A stretch of 7,102 nt of DNA from JBBRLG01 sp038231495 (GTDB taxonomy: Bacteria; Planctomycetota; Planctomycetia; Gemmatales; Gemmataceae): NCBI GenBank assembly GCA_038231495.1, contig JBBRLG010000396.1, positions 1 through 7,102 of the forward strand, given 5' to 3'. Shown here one piece after another: positions 1-6,369 of this stretch. The notes beneath the pieces are model-generated. The model searched no databases and had not been told where the DNA came from. It saw only the letters and a program-made list of their open reading frames with translations. A program made the translations under genes and the position numbers. Numbering within the stretch: the stretch's first letter is position 1; each line of letters begins with the position of its first letter.

Positions 1-108
1 CCCGCGGGCGCGCCCCCCCCCCAAACACAACCCCCCCGCGCCCCGGGCCGCGCCGCCCCCCCGGCCGGCCCCCCCCCCCCCCCCGGCCCCCCCCCCCCCC
101 CCCCCCCT
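1..108. other. C-homopolymer low-complexity contig edge, probable artefact
   Basis: The stretch consists almost wholly of C runs, up to about 22 in a row, with scattered G and only a few A. Ordinary mixed sequence begins abruptly near 109. No open frame, repeat unit or structure makes biological sense here. I read it as degraded read-end or assembly sequence at a contig end. A genuine poly-C tract is possible but less likely. Confidence 0.7.
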
Positions 109-257
109 CGCCTGCCACTTCCTTCCGCCATCGGATTTTGCCTTTTCCTTTTGCCTCCGGCCAAACATGAGCTACCGTTAAGCGGGAGAAAAATGCTCCC
201 CACTGGCAGCGTCCTTATTCCGGAGCAGGGGAACCAAACATCGCAATCATCCTCTTT
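109..257. other. Leader region upstream of first membrane gene
   Basis: No gene is visible here; the ATG at 167 is closed by a stop after four codons. A short hairpin pairs GGGAG (184-188) with CTCCC (196-200). AGGGGA at 227-232 looks like a ribosome binding site, but the codon at the right distance downstream is ATC (240), not a normal start. No convincing -35/-10 pair was found. Confidence 0.35.
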
Positions 258-578
258 GTGTTCATGCCCGTCGGTTGGTTTAGCGCCGGGTGGTTGCTCG
301 GAGCGGCCGTATCCCTGACAGTCCCGACCGATCGCGGTCGATGGTACGGAAGCCTGATCGGCCGCTGGGGCCGGTGGTTGTGGCCCGCCTTGTATTTCCT
401 GTTGTTCTTCCTGGGTGCCAGCGGGGATGCAGGCAACGGCGTCCGTCTTTTCGGCAGCGAAGAGTTGTTCGGCCTGCTGTGCTTGCCGTTCTACCTGGTG
501 CCCGCGCTCGCCCTGTACGTCGGCGTGCTGTATGTAATTCGCGACCTGTTCCGGGGACTGAGTTCCAGGAAATCTTGA
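258..578 (+). CDS. Small hydrophobic membrane protein, unknown function
   Basis: I do not recognise a family. The 106-residue product is very hydrophobic, with likely membrane helices at about residues 3-22, 38-54 and 70-95. A basic, Arg/Trp-containing loop lies at about 26-41 and the tail is basic (RDLFRGLSSRKS), which suggests a cytoplasmic C-terminus. The start is uncertain. GTG at 258 and ATG at 264 are the only normal starts, but neither has a ribosome binding site at usable distance, and the frame stays open and hydrophobic back to 240 (IAIILFVFMPVGW). The best binding site, AGGGGA at 227-232, points at an ATC codon at 240, so the real gene may begin there, use a rare start, or carry a sequence error. 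The frame is closed upstream by TGA at 168-170. A second small membrane gene follows after 55 bases on the same strand, so an operon is likely. Confidence 0.5.
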   Translation: MFMPVGWFSAGWLLGAAVSLTVPTDRGRWYGSLIGRWGRWLWPALYFLLFFLGASGDAGNGVRLFGSEELFGLLCLPFYLVPALALYVGVLYVIRDLFRGLSSRKS

Positions 579-633
579 GCCTGTGCGTCGAATCATCAGT
601 GTCAGTCGAGTACCGACTACCGGGGGTTAATTC

Positions 634-1041
634 ATGGCAACCCTGTCTACCAATCAAACCCTCGGGGAGCACGCGCCGTTGCTGACGTCTCCCCAACTCT
701 TCTGGTTGGCGTTGCAAGCCACGATGCCGGCCGGCCTGATCTTGTGGCAGGTTGCCTCCGACGCCGCCCCGCTGAAGTTGTTCTGGAACGACCCCCTTGG
801 CATCAAGCTGGCCGTGGGCGCCGGGACGTTGCTCGTCCTCAACTTTGCCGCCTTGCTTGGCGGATGGTTTGCCCTCAACCGCCTGGCAAGGGCGTTCTTG
901 GCGCAACAAACCGTGTTGCGCAACGTGTTGCAAGGGTGCCTCTGTGCCGGCTGTTTTGTGCTGTTTTACCTGCCTGCGGTGTTTGTCCTCCTCATTGGGC
1001 CGGCGGTCCTCACCATCAACTCGACTCTGGCCCACCCGTAA
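634..1041 (+). CDS. Three-helix integral membrane protein, unknown function
   Basis: The 135-residue product has a polar N-terminus (about residues 1-20) followed by three likely membrane helices at about 22-40, 58-80 and 100-127. A short basic segment (NRLARAF) lies between helices two and three. Cysteines cluster at the start of helix three (GCLCAGC, about 101-107), but the spacing does not match a known metal or thioredoxin motif. The ATG at 634 is preceded by a weak GGGGG, 8 bases upstream. It follows the other small membrane gene by 55 bases on the same strand and is convergent with the beta-barrel gene. No family was recognised. I am fairly sure the gene is real from hydrophobicity pattern, start context and open length, but not of any role. 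Confidence 0.6.
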   Translation: MATLSTNQTLGEHAPLLTSPQLFWLALQATMPAGLILWQVASDAAPLKLFWNDPLGIKLAVGAGTLLVLNFAALLGGWFALNRLARAFLAQQTVLRNVLQGCLCAGCFVLFYLPAVFVLLIGPAVLTINSTLAHP

Positions 1042-1044
1042 TGT

Positions 1045-1072
1045 GGCCGAACCTTTAATCGCGGCCTTTCCC
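1045..1072 (+). terminator. Weak hairpin between convergent genes, possible terminator
   Basis: GGCCG (1045-1049) pairs with CGGCC (1062-1066) around a 12-base loop and is followed by TTTCCC. It lies four bases after the membrane gene's stop, in the 54-base gap between convergent genes, where a terminator is expected. The stem is only five pairs and the T-run is short. Confidence 0.25.
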
Positions 1073-1095
1073 TTCACTCGGTGCTTCGGGCCGTG

Positions 1096-2091
1096 TCAAA
1101 AGTCGTGAATGACGGACAGCAACACGCGCTCGTTGAACGGGCGCGGCCCGGTCACCGGGAATTCGATGCCGGCCTGAATCCACCAGGCTTTTTCCGCGCG
1201 ACCCGTCGGGTTGAAGCGAACCCCCGGCGTAAACGTGACCTGGGTGCGCCCGGAGTTTCGGCCGTCGAGTTCCGTCGCGCCAAACGTCTCCAGGAAGACC
1301 GTGAAATCGCCGACGATTGGCGTGGTCGGCTCGGTCAGCGTCTTGGCGACACTGACGTCGTAGCGCAGGAGGTTGCTAGGCCCACGCTCGACGCCCTCGC
1401 CGTGCGGTCCCAGCAGCGTGGCGTATTCGATGTGGTGGTACAGGCCGACGCGGTTCAGGCCGAGCGTCTTCGTCAGGTCTTCAAAACCGGCCAGGGTAAA
1501 CGCGAGTTCGGTTTGTTCGGCATCGAGATGCCTGTTGGGCGTGAGCACGTGGACCTGGAAGTTGTACGCGGAGTCGGCCGTGTCGATCAGCTGGAGGCGC
1601 GTCGAGACGTCCCAGCGGAGGCCGTCGCCGCGCCGGCCCTCGTCGCCCCGCGGTCGTTGCCAGGTGTAACTCGGCTCGACGCCGAGTTGAAACCGGCGGT
1701 TAAAGGCCCACTCCAAGCCCAACGAAAATTCGCGTTCGTTAATGCGGCTCTCGTCCGCGCCGTTGGTGTAGGCGTAGTTGACGCTGGCAATGCGTTCGAG
1801 GAAGCCTTGCCGCGACTTGAAGAGGTTGAACCGCGGGGCGCGTCCTTCCCGCTCGCGTTCCTCGAAGGACTCCCGCCAGCCGGCGCTGAAAAAGTCGCTG
1901 AGGAACAGGTCGCTCGGCTCCTCGCGGTGCTCGCCGGCCTCGTGATGACCCTCGTGTCCTTCCGCCCCGTGCGCTTCGGCGCCGTGAGCTTCCGCATGCT
2001 CCGCTTTCGGCTCGTCGGCCGGCGCGAGGCCGCCCAGGGTCAACGTCACGCCGACCGCCAACAATGACACACTAATTCGAGACAAGAACAC
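1096..2091 (-). CDS. Secreted outer-membrane beta-barrel protein with His-rich N-terminus
   Basis: The 331-residue product is predicted to sit in the outer membrane. It starts with a signal peptide: a short basic N-region, a hydrophobic core to about residue 22, and a likely cleavage after LAPA (residue 25). Next comes a charged segment, residues 26-60, with seven histidines in repeats of the type AHGAE/GHEGHH. The rest alternates polar and hydrophobic residues in strand-like stretches such as FSLGLEWAFNRRFQLGVEPS and ends in the aromatic residue F, as outer-membrane barrels do. The style resembles the phenol-degradation MetA-type or transporter barrels of PF13557, but this is inferred from memory of the family, not proven. 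GTG at 2089-2091 is preferred because AAGGAG lies 6 bases upstream; an upstream GTG at 2112 would add seven residues and place that binding site inside the gene. The His-rich part may bind metal ions. Confidence 0.7.
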   Translation of the reverse strand: MFLSRISVSLLAVGVTLTLGGLAPADEPKAEHAEAHGAEAHGAEGHEGHHEAGEHREEPSDLFLSDFFSAGWRESFEEREREGRAPRFNLFKSRQGFLERIASVNYAYTNGADESRINEREFSLGLEWAFNRRFQLGVEPSYTWQRPRGDEGRRGDGLRWDVSTRLQLIDTADSAYNFQVHVLTPNRHLDAEQTELAFTLAGFEDLTKTLGLNRVGLYHHIEYATLLGPHGEGVERGPSNLLRYDVSVAKTLTEPTTPIVGDFTVFLETFGATELDGRNSGRTQVTFTPGVRFNPTGRAEKAWWIQAGIEFPVTGPRPFNERVLLSVIHDF

Positions 2092-2345
2092 AGGCTGCTC
2101 CTTCCGTGGCACACCTGAGAGAGTTGTTGTTCAGCGCTGCCGGGACCGGTGGCGCGGCGACGGATCATCCGTGCCATCGACCGCGCCAACGGTGTCGATA
2201 CCATTGCGGCAATCCCTTCTTCTCATCGACTTTCGCCTATCCGGAAATGCAACCGGCAGCCAACGGCGGTGGCGCGCGTTCGTGCGCCGATCCGTACGTG
2301 CGGTACAAAGCCCCCAGGTTGGCGGTGCGGAACAAGACTTGCCTA
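2092..2345. promoter_or_regulatory. Upstream region of the barrel gene with small palindromes
   Basis: No gene is visible. Three small inverted repeats lie here: ATCGAC/GTCGAT (2176-2181 and 2194-2199), the 11-base palindrome ATTGCGGCAAT (2203-2213), and GGCGC/GCGCC (2271-2275 and 2284-2288). The first two are about 85-120 bases upstream of the barrel start and could be operator sites. The third could fold in the 3' end of the upstream DUF4058 transcript but has no T-run. I found no convincing -35/-10 pair. Confidence 0.3.
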
Positions 2346-3068
2346 TCATCCCAACCGGCTCCGCTCGCGCGCTTCGCGGTAGGTCTCTTCGAGATCGACG
2401 GGTACGACGCCGGCGTTGCGGAGGGCCAGGGGTAACACCGGGAGCGGCTGGCCCAGGGGCAGCAGCCGGGGCCACAATTCAATCTGGTCTCCGGCCGCCT
2501 GGCGTGACGGCCGATACGCCACCGCGTAGGTCGTCGCGGAGGGTGCCAGCAAAAAAGGCTCGCCGTGGCCGAGGAGGCCCATTACCTCGTTGTGCAGATT
2601 GGCCAGGCGGTTGGTAACGATGTCCACCACGATCAGGCCGATGCCGCGCGTGAGATAGGTGACGCACTTCGCCGCAAAGGCCCGGCGTGCCTCCGGACGG
2701 TCTTTGTTGCCGGGACTGACTAATTCGATCGCCGCCACCAAAGCCGCGCCGGTGACGGTCGCAAAAACTTGAACCTCGATGTCGTCGGGAAACACGGCGG
2801 GGACGATGAGGTTCGTCACCGGCGGCGCCCATACCGGCGCAACGGCGGTCCCAGCGGTGCCGCGCCCGCCGGTTGCCTGCGCTTCCGTGAGGGTGGCCAC
2901 GTCGACTTCGACGGGACTGCCGACGTGTACCTGCATGTCGGCGAAATATTCCTCGGCAAGGACATCGCGGTTGAGCTTTTCGACGAGTGCCGCCGCCCAG
3001 AGGCCGTGAAAGCCTTCCCAGCTTCGGCGCTCGCTGACGGGCGGGTGGAAGTGGTCGAGGAGTGGCAT
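2346..3068 (-). CDS. DUF4058-like protein, possible PD-(D/E)XK-related fold
   Basis: The 240-residue product resembles the DUF4058 proteins that occur in many copies in planctomycetes and cyanobacteria; its biochemical role is not established. The N-terminal part (residues 1-60) shows the aromatic pattern HFHPPVSERRSWEGFHGLW followed by YFADMQVHVGSPVEVDVATL. The core (about 110-150) holds ELVSPGNK (E115 to K122) and VVDIV (D149). This acid-strand-lysine pattern is like the core of Uma2/PD-(D/E)XK nuclease-type folds, but nuclease activity is only an inference. No signal peptide or membrane helix is seen, so it is probably cytoplasmic. ATG at 3066-3068 is chosen because AGGA lies nine bases upstream; a GTG at 3089 in the same frame would put that site inside the gene. 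It is co-directional with the barrel gene but 254 bases away, so joint transcription is uncertain. Confidence 0.65.
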   Translation of the reverse strand: MPLLDHFHPPVSERRSWEGFHGLWAAALVEKLNRDVLAEEYFADMQVHVGSPVEVDVATLTEAQATGGRGTAGTAVAPVWAPPVTNLIVPAVFPDDIEVQVFATVTGAALVAAIELVSPGNKDRPEARRAFAAKCVTYLTRGIGLIVVDIVTNRLANLHNEVMGLLGHGEPFLLAPSATTYAVAYRPSRQAAGDQIELWPRLLPLGQPLPVLPLALRNAGVVPVDLEETYREARERSRLG

Positions 3069-3094
3069 GGCAGTGATCCTGTGTGGCACTGTGC

Positions 3095-3109
3095 TAAAAT
3101 CTTATTTTA
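3095..3109 (-). promoter_or_regulatory. AT-rich palindrome, possible -10 region of the DUF4058 gene
   Basis: TAAAAT (3095-3100) and ATTTTA (3104-3109) form an inverted repeat around three bases in otherwise GC-rich DNA, 27-41 bases upstream of the minus-strand ATG. Read on the minus strand, TAAAAT at 3109-3104 matches the -10 consensus at five of six positions. No good -35 is seen at 16-18 bases. It could equally be an operator. Confidence 0.3.
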
Positions 3110-3147
3110 CTTGGTCGAAGGCCCATGTCGGTACGGTTTTTTATTTA

Positions 3148-3300
3148 GAGAGTCCGGAAAGAATGAGACGCGCTTCCGTCGGGCCTGCGCGTCCGCAGCG
3201 CGAAGCAAGGGCGGGCGGCACGGTTCCCGGCATTGCGCGCTCGTCCTTGCTTCGCGCTGCGGACGCGCCGCCTTCGCGATCTCATTTTTTCCGAACGCTC
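3148..3300. mobile_element. 153-bp miniature inverted-repeat element with TTA duplication
   Basis: The ends are imperfect inverted repeats of 21 bases, GAGAGTCCGGAAAGAATGAG(A) on the left and GAGCGTTCGGAAAAAATGAG(A) on the reverse strand at the right, differing at three positions. TTA flanks both sides (3145-3147 and 3301-3303) as a target duplication. Inside is a second, perfect 24-bp inverted repeat (3187-3210 and 3245-3268) around a 34-base spacer, so the whole element can fold into one long hairpin. It has no coding capacity. The GAG-start ends and 3-bp TNA-type duplication fit the IS1031-like branch of the IS5 family; this is inference. It lies between divergent genes, upstream of the metalloprotease. 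Confidence 0.65.
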
Positions 3301-3302
3301 TT

Positions 3303-3332
3303 AATAGCTGTCAGCTATTAGCTGTTAGCAGC
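3303..3332. repeat. TAGCTGT palindromic and direct repeat
   Basis: AATAGCTG (3303-3310) and CAGCTATT (3312-3319) form a perfect palindrome around one base. The sequence also reads as two imperfect 14-base direct units, starting TAGCTGT at 3305 and 3319. It abuts the right end of the 153-bp miniature element. The role is unknown; it could be a simple repeat or a binding site. Confidence 0.5.
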
Positions 3333-3409
3333 GGGGAATAGAGGTAATTCTGGCGGCCAATCTGACGCCGGCGTGCCGGAAAAACCCGCCCAGCCCGCCC
3401 CGCTTACTC

Positions 3410-3438
3410 TTGCCCTAAATCCGCCAGCCGGTTACGCT
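3410..3438 (+). promoter_or_regulatory. Weak candidate promoter of the metalloprotease gene
   Basis: TTGCCC (3410-3415) and TACGCT (3433-3438) are separated by 17 bases, the usual sigma-70 spacing, but match the consensus only partly. A second -10-like box, TACAAT, lies at 3462-3467 without a clear -35. The choice between them cannot be settled from sequence. Confidence 0.25.
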
Positions 3439-3490
3439 GAATCTACTTCGGATGCACTCCGTACAATCCGGTCGCCCTACCCTCCGTTTC

Positions 3491-3495
3491 GAGGA
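3491..3495 (+). promoter_or_regulatory. Ribosome binding site of the metalloprotease
   Basis: GAGGA ends five bases before the ATG at 3501 and supports that start. Confidence 0.6.
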
Positions 3496-3500
3496 CCAAC

Positions 3501-6224
3501 ATGGCTCGCAACCTGTTTCGTGTTTTGCCCTTTGCCGTGCTGCTGTTTATCGGCGGGTCGCCGCTGTCACAGGGCCAGATGCCGCCCGGCGACGCCCCCG
3601 AAAAGAAGTTCGAGGACTTCGACAAGGTCGTCAAAGGTGCCAAGGAGTACGACGGCCTTTTCAAGCTCTACCTCAAGGACGACAAGCTGTTCGCCGAGAT
3701 TCGGCCCGACCAGCTGAGCCACCCGTTTCTCTGCCCCATCGCCATCGCTCGCGGTGCTGGCCTCGGCGGCAACACCCTCAACAACGACGAGCAGTGGGTG
3801 CTGATGTTCAAGCGCGTCGGCGATCGCGTCCACCTGATTCGCCGCAATGTCCACTTCACCGCCAAGTCCGGCTCGCCCACCGCCAAGGCCGTCGAGACCA
3901 GCTACAGCGATTCGGTGCTGTTGTCGCTCCGCATTCAAAGCATTCACCCGGCCCGGCAATCGGTCCTGCTCAACTTCAACGACATCTTCATGACGGACTT
4001 TGCCGACCTCGGCTTGGGTCATTTCGACGCCAGCCGCAGTTCGTGGCACAAGGTCAAGGCGTTCCCGCGCAACATCGAAATCGAAGTGTCGGCGACGTAC
4101 GCCGGCGGCAAGTCGCGCGGCATCTTCGGATTGGGCGACGACAGCGTCATTGACGCGCGCGGCAACACCGTCGTCATCCACTACGGCCTGTGCCAGCTGC
4201 CCGATGGCGGCTACTCGCCACGCCTGGCCGACGACCGCGTCGGCTACTTCCTCAGCGCGGTCAAGGACTTTAGCTCCGACAGTCAGGACACCTCGTTCCT
4301 ACGCTACGTCAACCGCTGGCGCCTGGAACGGGCCGAGCCGATCGACCCCAAGCACCCCGAAAAGCTGTCCGCGCCGAAGAAGAAGATCATCTACTGGATC
4401 GAAAAGACGGTGCCCGACGAGTACCGCGCCGCCGTGCGCGAGGGCATCCTCGAATGGAACAAGGCGTTCGAGAAGATTGGCTTCCGCGACGCCATTGAAG
4501 TGCGGCAGCAGGAGAACGAAGACTTCGACCCCGAAGACATCAACTACAACACGTTCCGCTGGATCACGAACGACCAGAGCTTCGCAATGGGGCCGTCGCG
4601 GGCCAACCCGCTGACCGGCGAGATCATCGACGCCGACATTATCTTCGACGCCAGCATGGTTAAATTCTGGCGGCAGGAGCAGCAAGTTTTCGGCAACGGC
4701 AACCAGCCGGCGAGCTACATCCAGGCGGCCAAGATGGGCCTCGGTCTGCCCGGCGTGCAGTCCCCCGACGGCGATGCGGACGGCGACGCCCAGGGTTGGA
4801 GCGACGCGCCGAGCAAGCCCGACTCCGCCAAGATGCGGGCACGGCTGCTGGCGGCGCGGCACGGGTTGTGCCAGTGCGGTTCGCAAATGCGTTACGAACT
4901 GGGCATGGCGGCAATGGCCGTGGCGGCCGGCGGCGCGCTGAAGTCAGGCGAGAAGGTGCCCGAAGAGTTGATTAACCAGGCCATCAAGGAAACGGTGATG
5001 CACGAGGTCGGCCACACGCTCGGCCTCCGGCACAACTTCAAGGCCAGCACGATGCTGAAAAACGAGGACCTACACAACACCGCGATCACGCGCAAGCAGG
5101 GACTCGCCGGCTCGGTCATGGACTATAACCCCGTAAACCTGGCACCCAAGGGCGTCAAGCAAGGCGACTACTTCTCGACGACAATCGGACCCTACGACTA
5201 CTGGGCGATCGAATACGCCTACAAGCCGCTGTCCGGCGGCACCGACGGCGAATACGAGAAGCTGCAGGAGATTGCCCGCAACGGTGCCAAGGCGGGCCTC
5301 GATTTCGCCACGGACGAGGACATGATCGCCGGGGCCGACCCATTGGTCAACGTCTGGGACCTCGGCAACGACCCGATGAAGTTCGCGCAGGACCGCATCC
5401 TGTTGGCCGAGGAACTGCTCAAGGGTCTGCCCGAGCGCGTGGTGGACAAGGGCGAGGGCTACCAGCGGACGCGCGTGGCCTTCCGGGTGCTGATGGCCCA
5501 GTACGGCAACAGTGCGCACCTCGTCGCGAACTTCGTGGGCGGCGAGCACATGAACCGCGACCACCGCGACGACCCCAACGGTCGCGACCCGTTCGTGCCG
5601 GTCAAGAGTGCCAAGCAGCGCGAGGCGTTGCAATTTTTGCAGGAGCACATCCTGACCGACAAGACGTTCAAGTTTTCGCCGGAGTTGTTACGGCGGCTGG
5701 CGTCCGACCACTGGCTGCACTGGGGCAACGACCACGTCATGGCGGGGCCGGTGGAATACCCGGTGCAGGAGCAAATCCTGCGCGTGCAGCGCGTGGCGCT
5801 AAACCAGCTGCTCAACCCGCGCGTGCTGGCGCGCGTCCAGAACAATTCGCTGAAGGCGGACAAGGACGACAAGCCGTTGACGGTCGCGGAAGTGTTCCGC
5901 AGCCTGACGGACGGCATCTGGGCCGACGCCGTGTCGGTCGAGGCGAAGGACGGCAAGCACACCTACGAGTCGTCGATCACGCGGCGCAACCTGCAGCGCG
6001 AGTACAACAAGAAGCTGATCGCGCTGGTGGTGAAGTCGAGCAACGAGCCGTCCGACGCCCGCAGCCTGGCGCGGATGCACCTGCGTGACATCGGCAAGCG
6101 CATCGACAAGGTGCTGGTGGAAAAGCAGTCCGTGACGGACGACACGACCCGCGCCCACCTGGAAGAGTGCCAGGAGCGCATCGCCAAGGCGCTGACGGCG
6201 TCGATGCAGGTTAGCGAACCGTAA
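3501..6224 (+). CDS. Exported zinc-dependent metalloprotease (DUF5117/DUF4953 type)
   Basis: The 907-residue protein is a predicted secreted or periplasmic zinc peptidase; its natural substrate is unknown. A signal peptide covers about residues 1-25 (basic MARNLFR, hydrophobic core, SQGQ region). Residues about 40-240 form a strand-rich N-terminal part like DUF5117, including FAEIRPDQLSHPFLCPIAIA. The catalytic part starts near residue 295 (IIYWIEKTVPDEYR, then GILEWNKAFEKIGF), as in DUF4953 proteins. The zinc site is HEVGHTLGLRHNF at 501-513: H501, H505 and H511 as ligands and E502 as catalytic base, with the metzincin form HExxHxxGxxH. SVMDY around M540 fits the Met-turn. The C-terminal 250 residues are mainly helical and charged. 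An Asp/Gly segment at 421-430 (D423, D425, D427, D429) looks like a calcium-binding loop inserted before the zinc site. Length is at the usual size for the family. It stands alone, divergent from the DUF4058 gene. Confidence 0.88.
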   Translation: MARNLFRVLPFAVLLFIGGSPLSQGQMPPGDAPEKKFEDFDKVVKGAKEYDGLFKLYLKDDKLFAEIRPDQLSHPFLCPIAIARGAGLGGNTLNNDEQWVLMFKRVGDRVHLIRRNVHFTAKSGSPTAKAVETSYSDSVLLSLRIQSIHPARQSVLLNFNDIFMTDFADLGLGHFDASRSSWHKVKAFPRNIEIEVSATYAGGKSRGIFGLGDDSVIDARGNTVVIHYGLCQLPDGGYSPRLADDRVGYFLSAVKDFSSDSQDTSFLRYVNRWRLERAEPIDPKHPEKLSAPKKKIIYWIEKTVPDEYRAAVREGILEWNKAFEKIGFRDAIEVRQQENEDFDPEDINYNTFRWITNDQSFAMGPSRANPLTGEIIDADIIFDASMVKFWRQEQQVFGNGNQPASYIQAAKMGLGLPGVQSPDGDADGDAQGWSDAPSKPDSAKMRARLLAARHGLCQCGSQMRYELGMAAMAVAAGGALKSGEKVPEELINQAIKETVMHEVGHTLGLRHNFKASTMLKNEDLHNTAITRKQGLAGSVMDYNPVNLAPKGVKQGDYFSTTIGPYDYWAIEYAYKPLSGGTDGEYEKLQEIARNGAKAGLDFATDEDMIAGADPLVNVWDLGNDPMKFAQDRILLAEELLKGLPERVVDKGEGYQRTRVAFRVLMAQYGNSAHLVANFVGGEHMNRDHRDDPNGRDPFVPVKSAKQREALQFLQEHILTDKTFKFSPELLRRLASDHWLHWGNDHVMAGPVEYPVQEQILRVQRVALNQLLNPRVLARVQNNSLKADKDDKPLTVAEVFRSLTDGIWADAVSVEAKDGKHTYESSITRRNLQREYNKKLIALVVKSSNEPSDARSLARMHLRDIGKRIDKVLVEKQSVTDDTTRAHLEECQERIAKALTASMQVSEP

Positions 6225-6230
6225 GGAAGA

Positions 6231-6263
6231 GGTGGTTGGTGGTTGGTGGTTGGTGGTTGGTGG
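6231..6263 (+). repeat. GGTGGTT tandem array
   Basis: Four exact copies of the heptamer GGTGGTT plus a GGTGG tail begin six bases after the metalloprotease stop. The regular GG pairs could fold as two-quartet G-quadruplexes. The 98-bp miniature element appears to have inserted into the last unit, because GTGGTTGGT recurs once on its far side (6360-6368), followed by unique sequence. Confidence 0.8.
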
Positions 6264-6368
6264 CTTTGCTCCTTTATTCCGGAAAATGGCAAGATAGCGA
6301 AGGTGGGTAGCCACCTAACTTCACCAGATTACCAATTGCAGGAATAAAGGAGCAAAGCCGTGGTTGGT
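6253..6368. repeat. 9-bp target duplication GTGGTTGGT flanking the 98-bp element
   Basis: GTGGTTGGT occurs at 6253-6261 and at 6360-6368, exactly adjacent to the two ends of the 19-bp inverted repeats. The left copy is also part of the GGTGGTT array, which weakens the argument a little; the right copy stands alone. Removing the element and one copy leaves a continuous array ending GGTGAAAAG. Confidence 0.6.
6262..6359. mobile_element. 98-bp miniature inverted-repeat element, IS903-like ends
   Basis: The ends GGCTTTGCTCCTTTATTCC (6262-6280) and its exact reverse complement (6341-6359) form perfect 19-bp terminal repeats around a 60-base centre. The centre has no coding capacity but holds a strong small hairpin, AGGTGG-GTAG-CCACCT (6301-6316). 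A 9-bp direct repeat flanks the element. IS903-group elements of the IS5 family have ends beginning GGCTTTG and make 9-bp duplications, so this is probably a non-autonomous relative; the family call is an inference. Lying 37 bases after the metalloprotease stop, its hairpin could also end that transcript. Confidence 0.68.
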
Positions 6369-6369
6369 G

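Noticed and set aside
1..108. Regulatory or structural poly-C tract
   Set aside because: The sharp change to normal sequence and the position at the window edge favour an assembly or sequencing artefact.
280..1077. 265-codon minus-strand open frame covering both small membrane genes
   Set aside because: Its composition is low-complexity Arg/Gln/Gly typical of antisense GC-rich DNA, while the plus-strand frames have clear membrane-helix patterns.
1081..2067. Long plus-strand open frame of 328 codons opposite the barrel gene
   Set aside because: It is the antisense shadow of the minus-strand gene, which has a signal peptide, a strong ribosome site and barrel-like sequence; the plus frame is Arg/Val/Ala-rich and has no recognisable fold or ribosome site.
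2171..2617. 148-codon plus-strand frame across the DUF4058 3' end
   Set aside because: Overlaps the well-supported minus-strand gene, no ribosome site, Arg/Pro/Gly low-complexity composition.
5070..5648. 192-codon minus-strand open frame within the metalloprotease
   Set aside because: Antisense to conserved catalytic sequence, Val/Ala/Leu-rich from GC skew at codon third positions, no own start signals.
6262..6359. Simple intrinsic terminator for the metalloprotease
   Set aside because: The 19-bp stem has a 60-base loop and no T-run follows it; the 9-bp flanking duplication and IS903-like ends favour a mobile element, although it may still terminate transcription.
6231..6369. CRISPR-like repeat arrangement
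   Set aside because: The repeats are seven-base tandem units without spacers, and the longer repeat is a single inverted pair with a flanking duplication, so a tandem array plus miniature element explains it.
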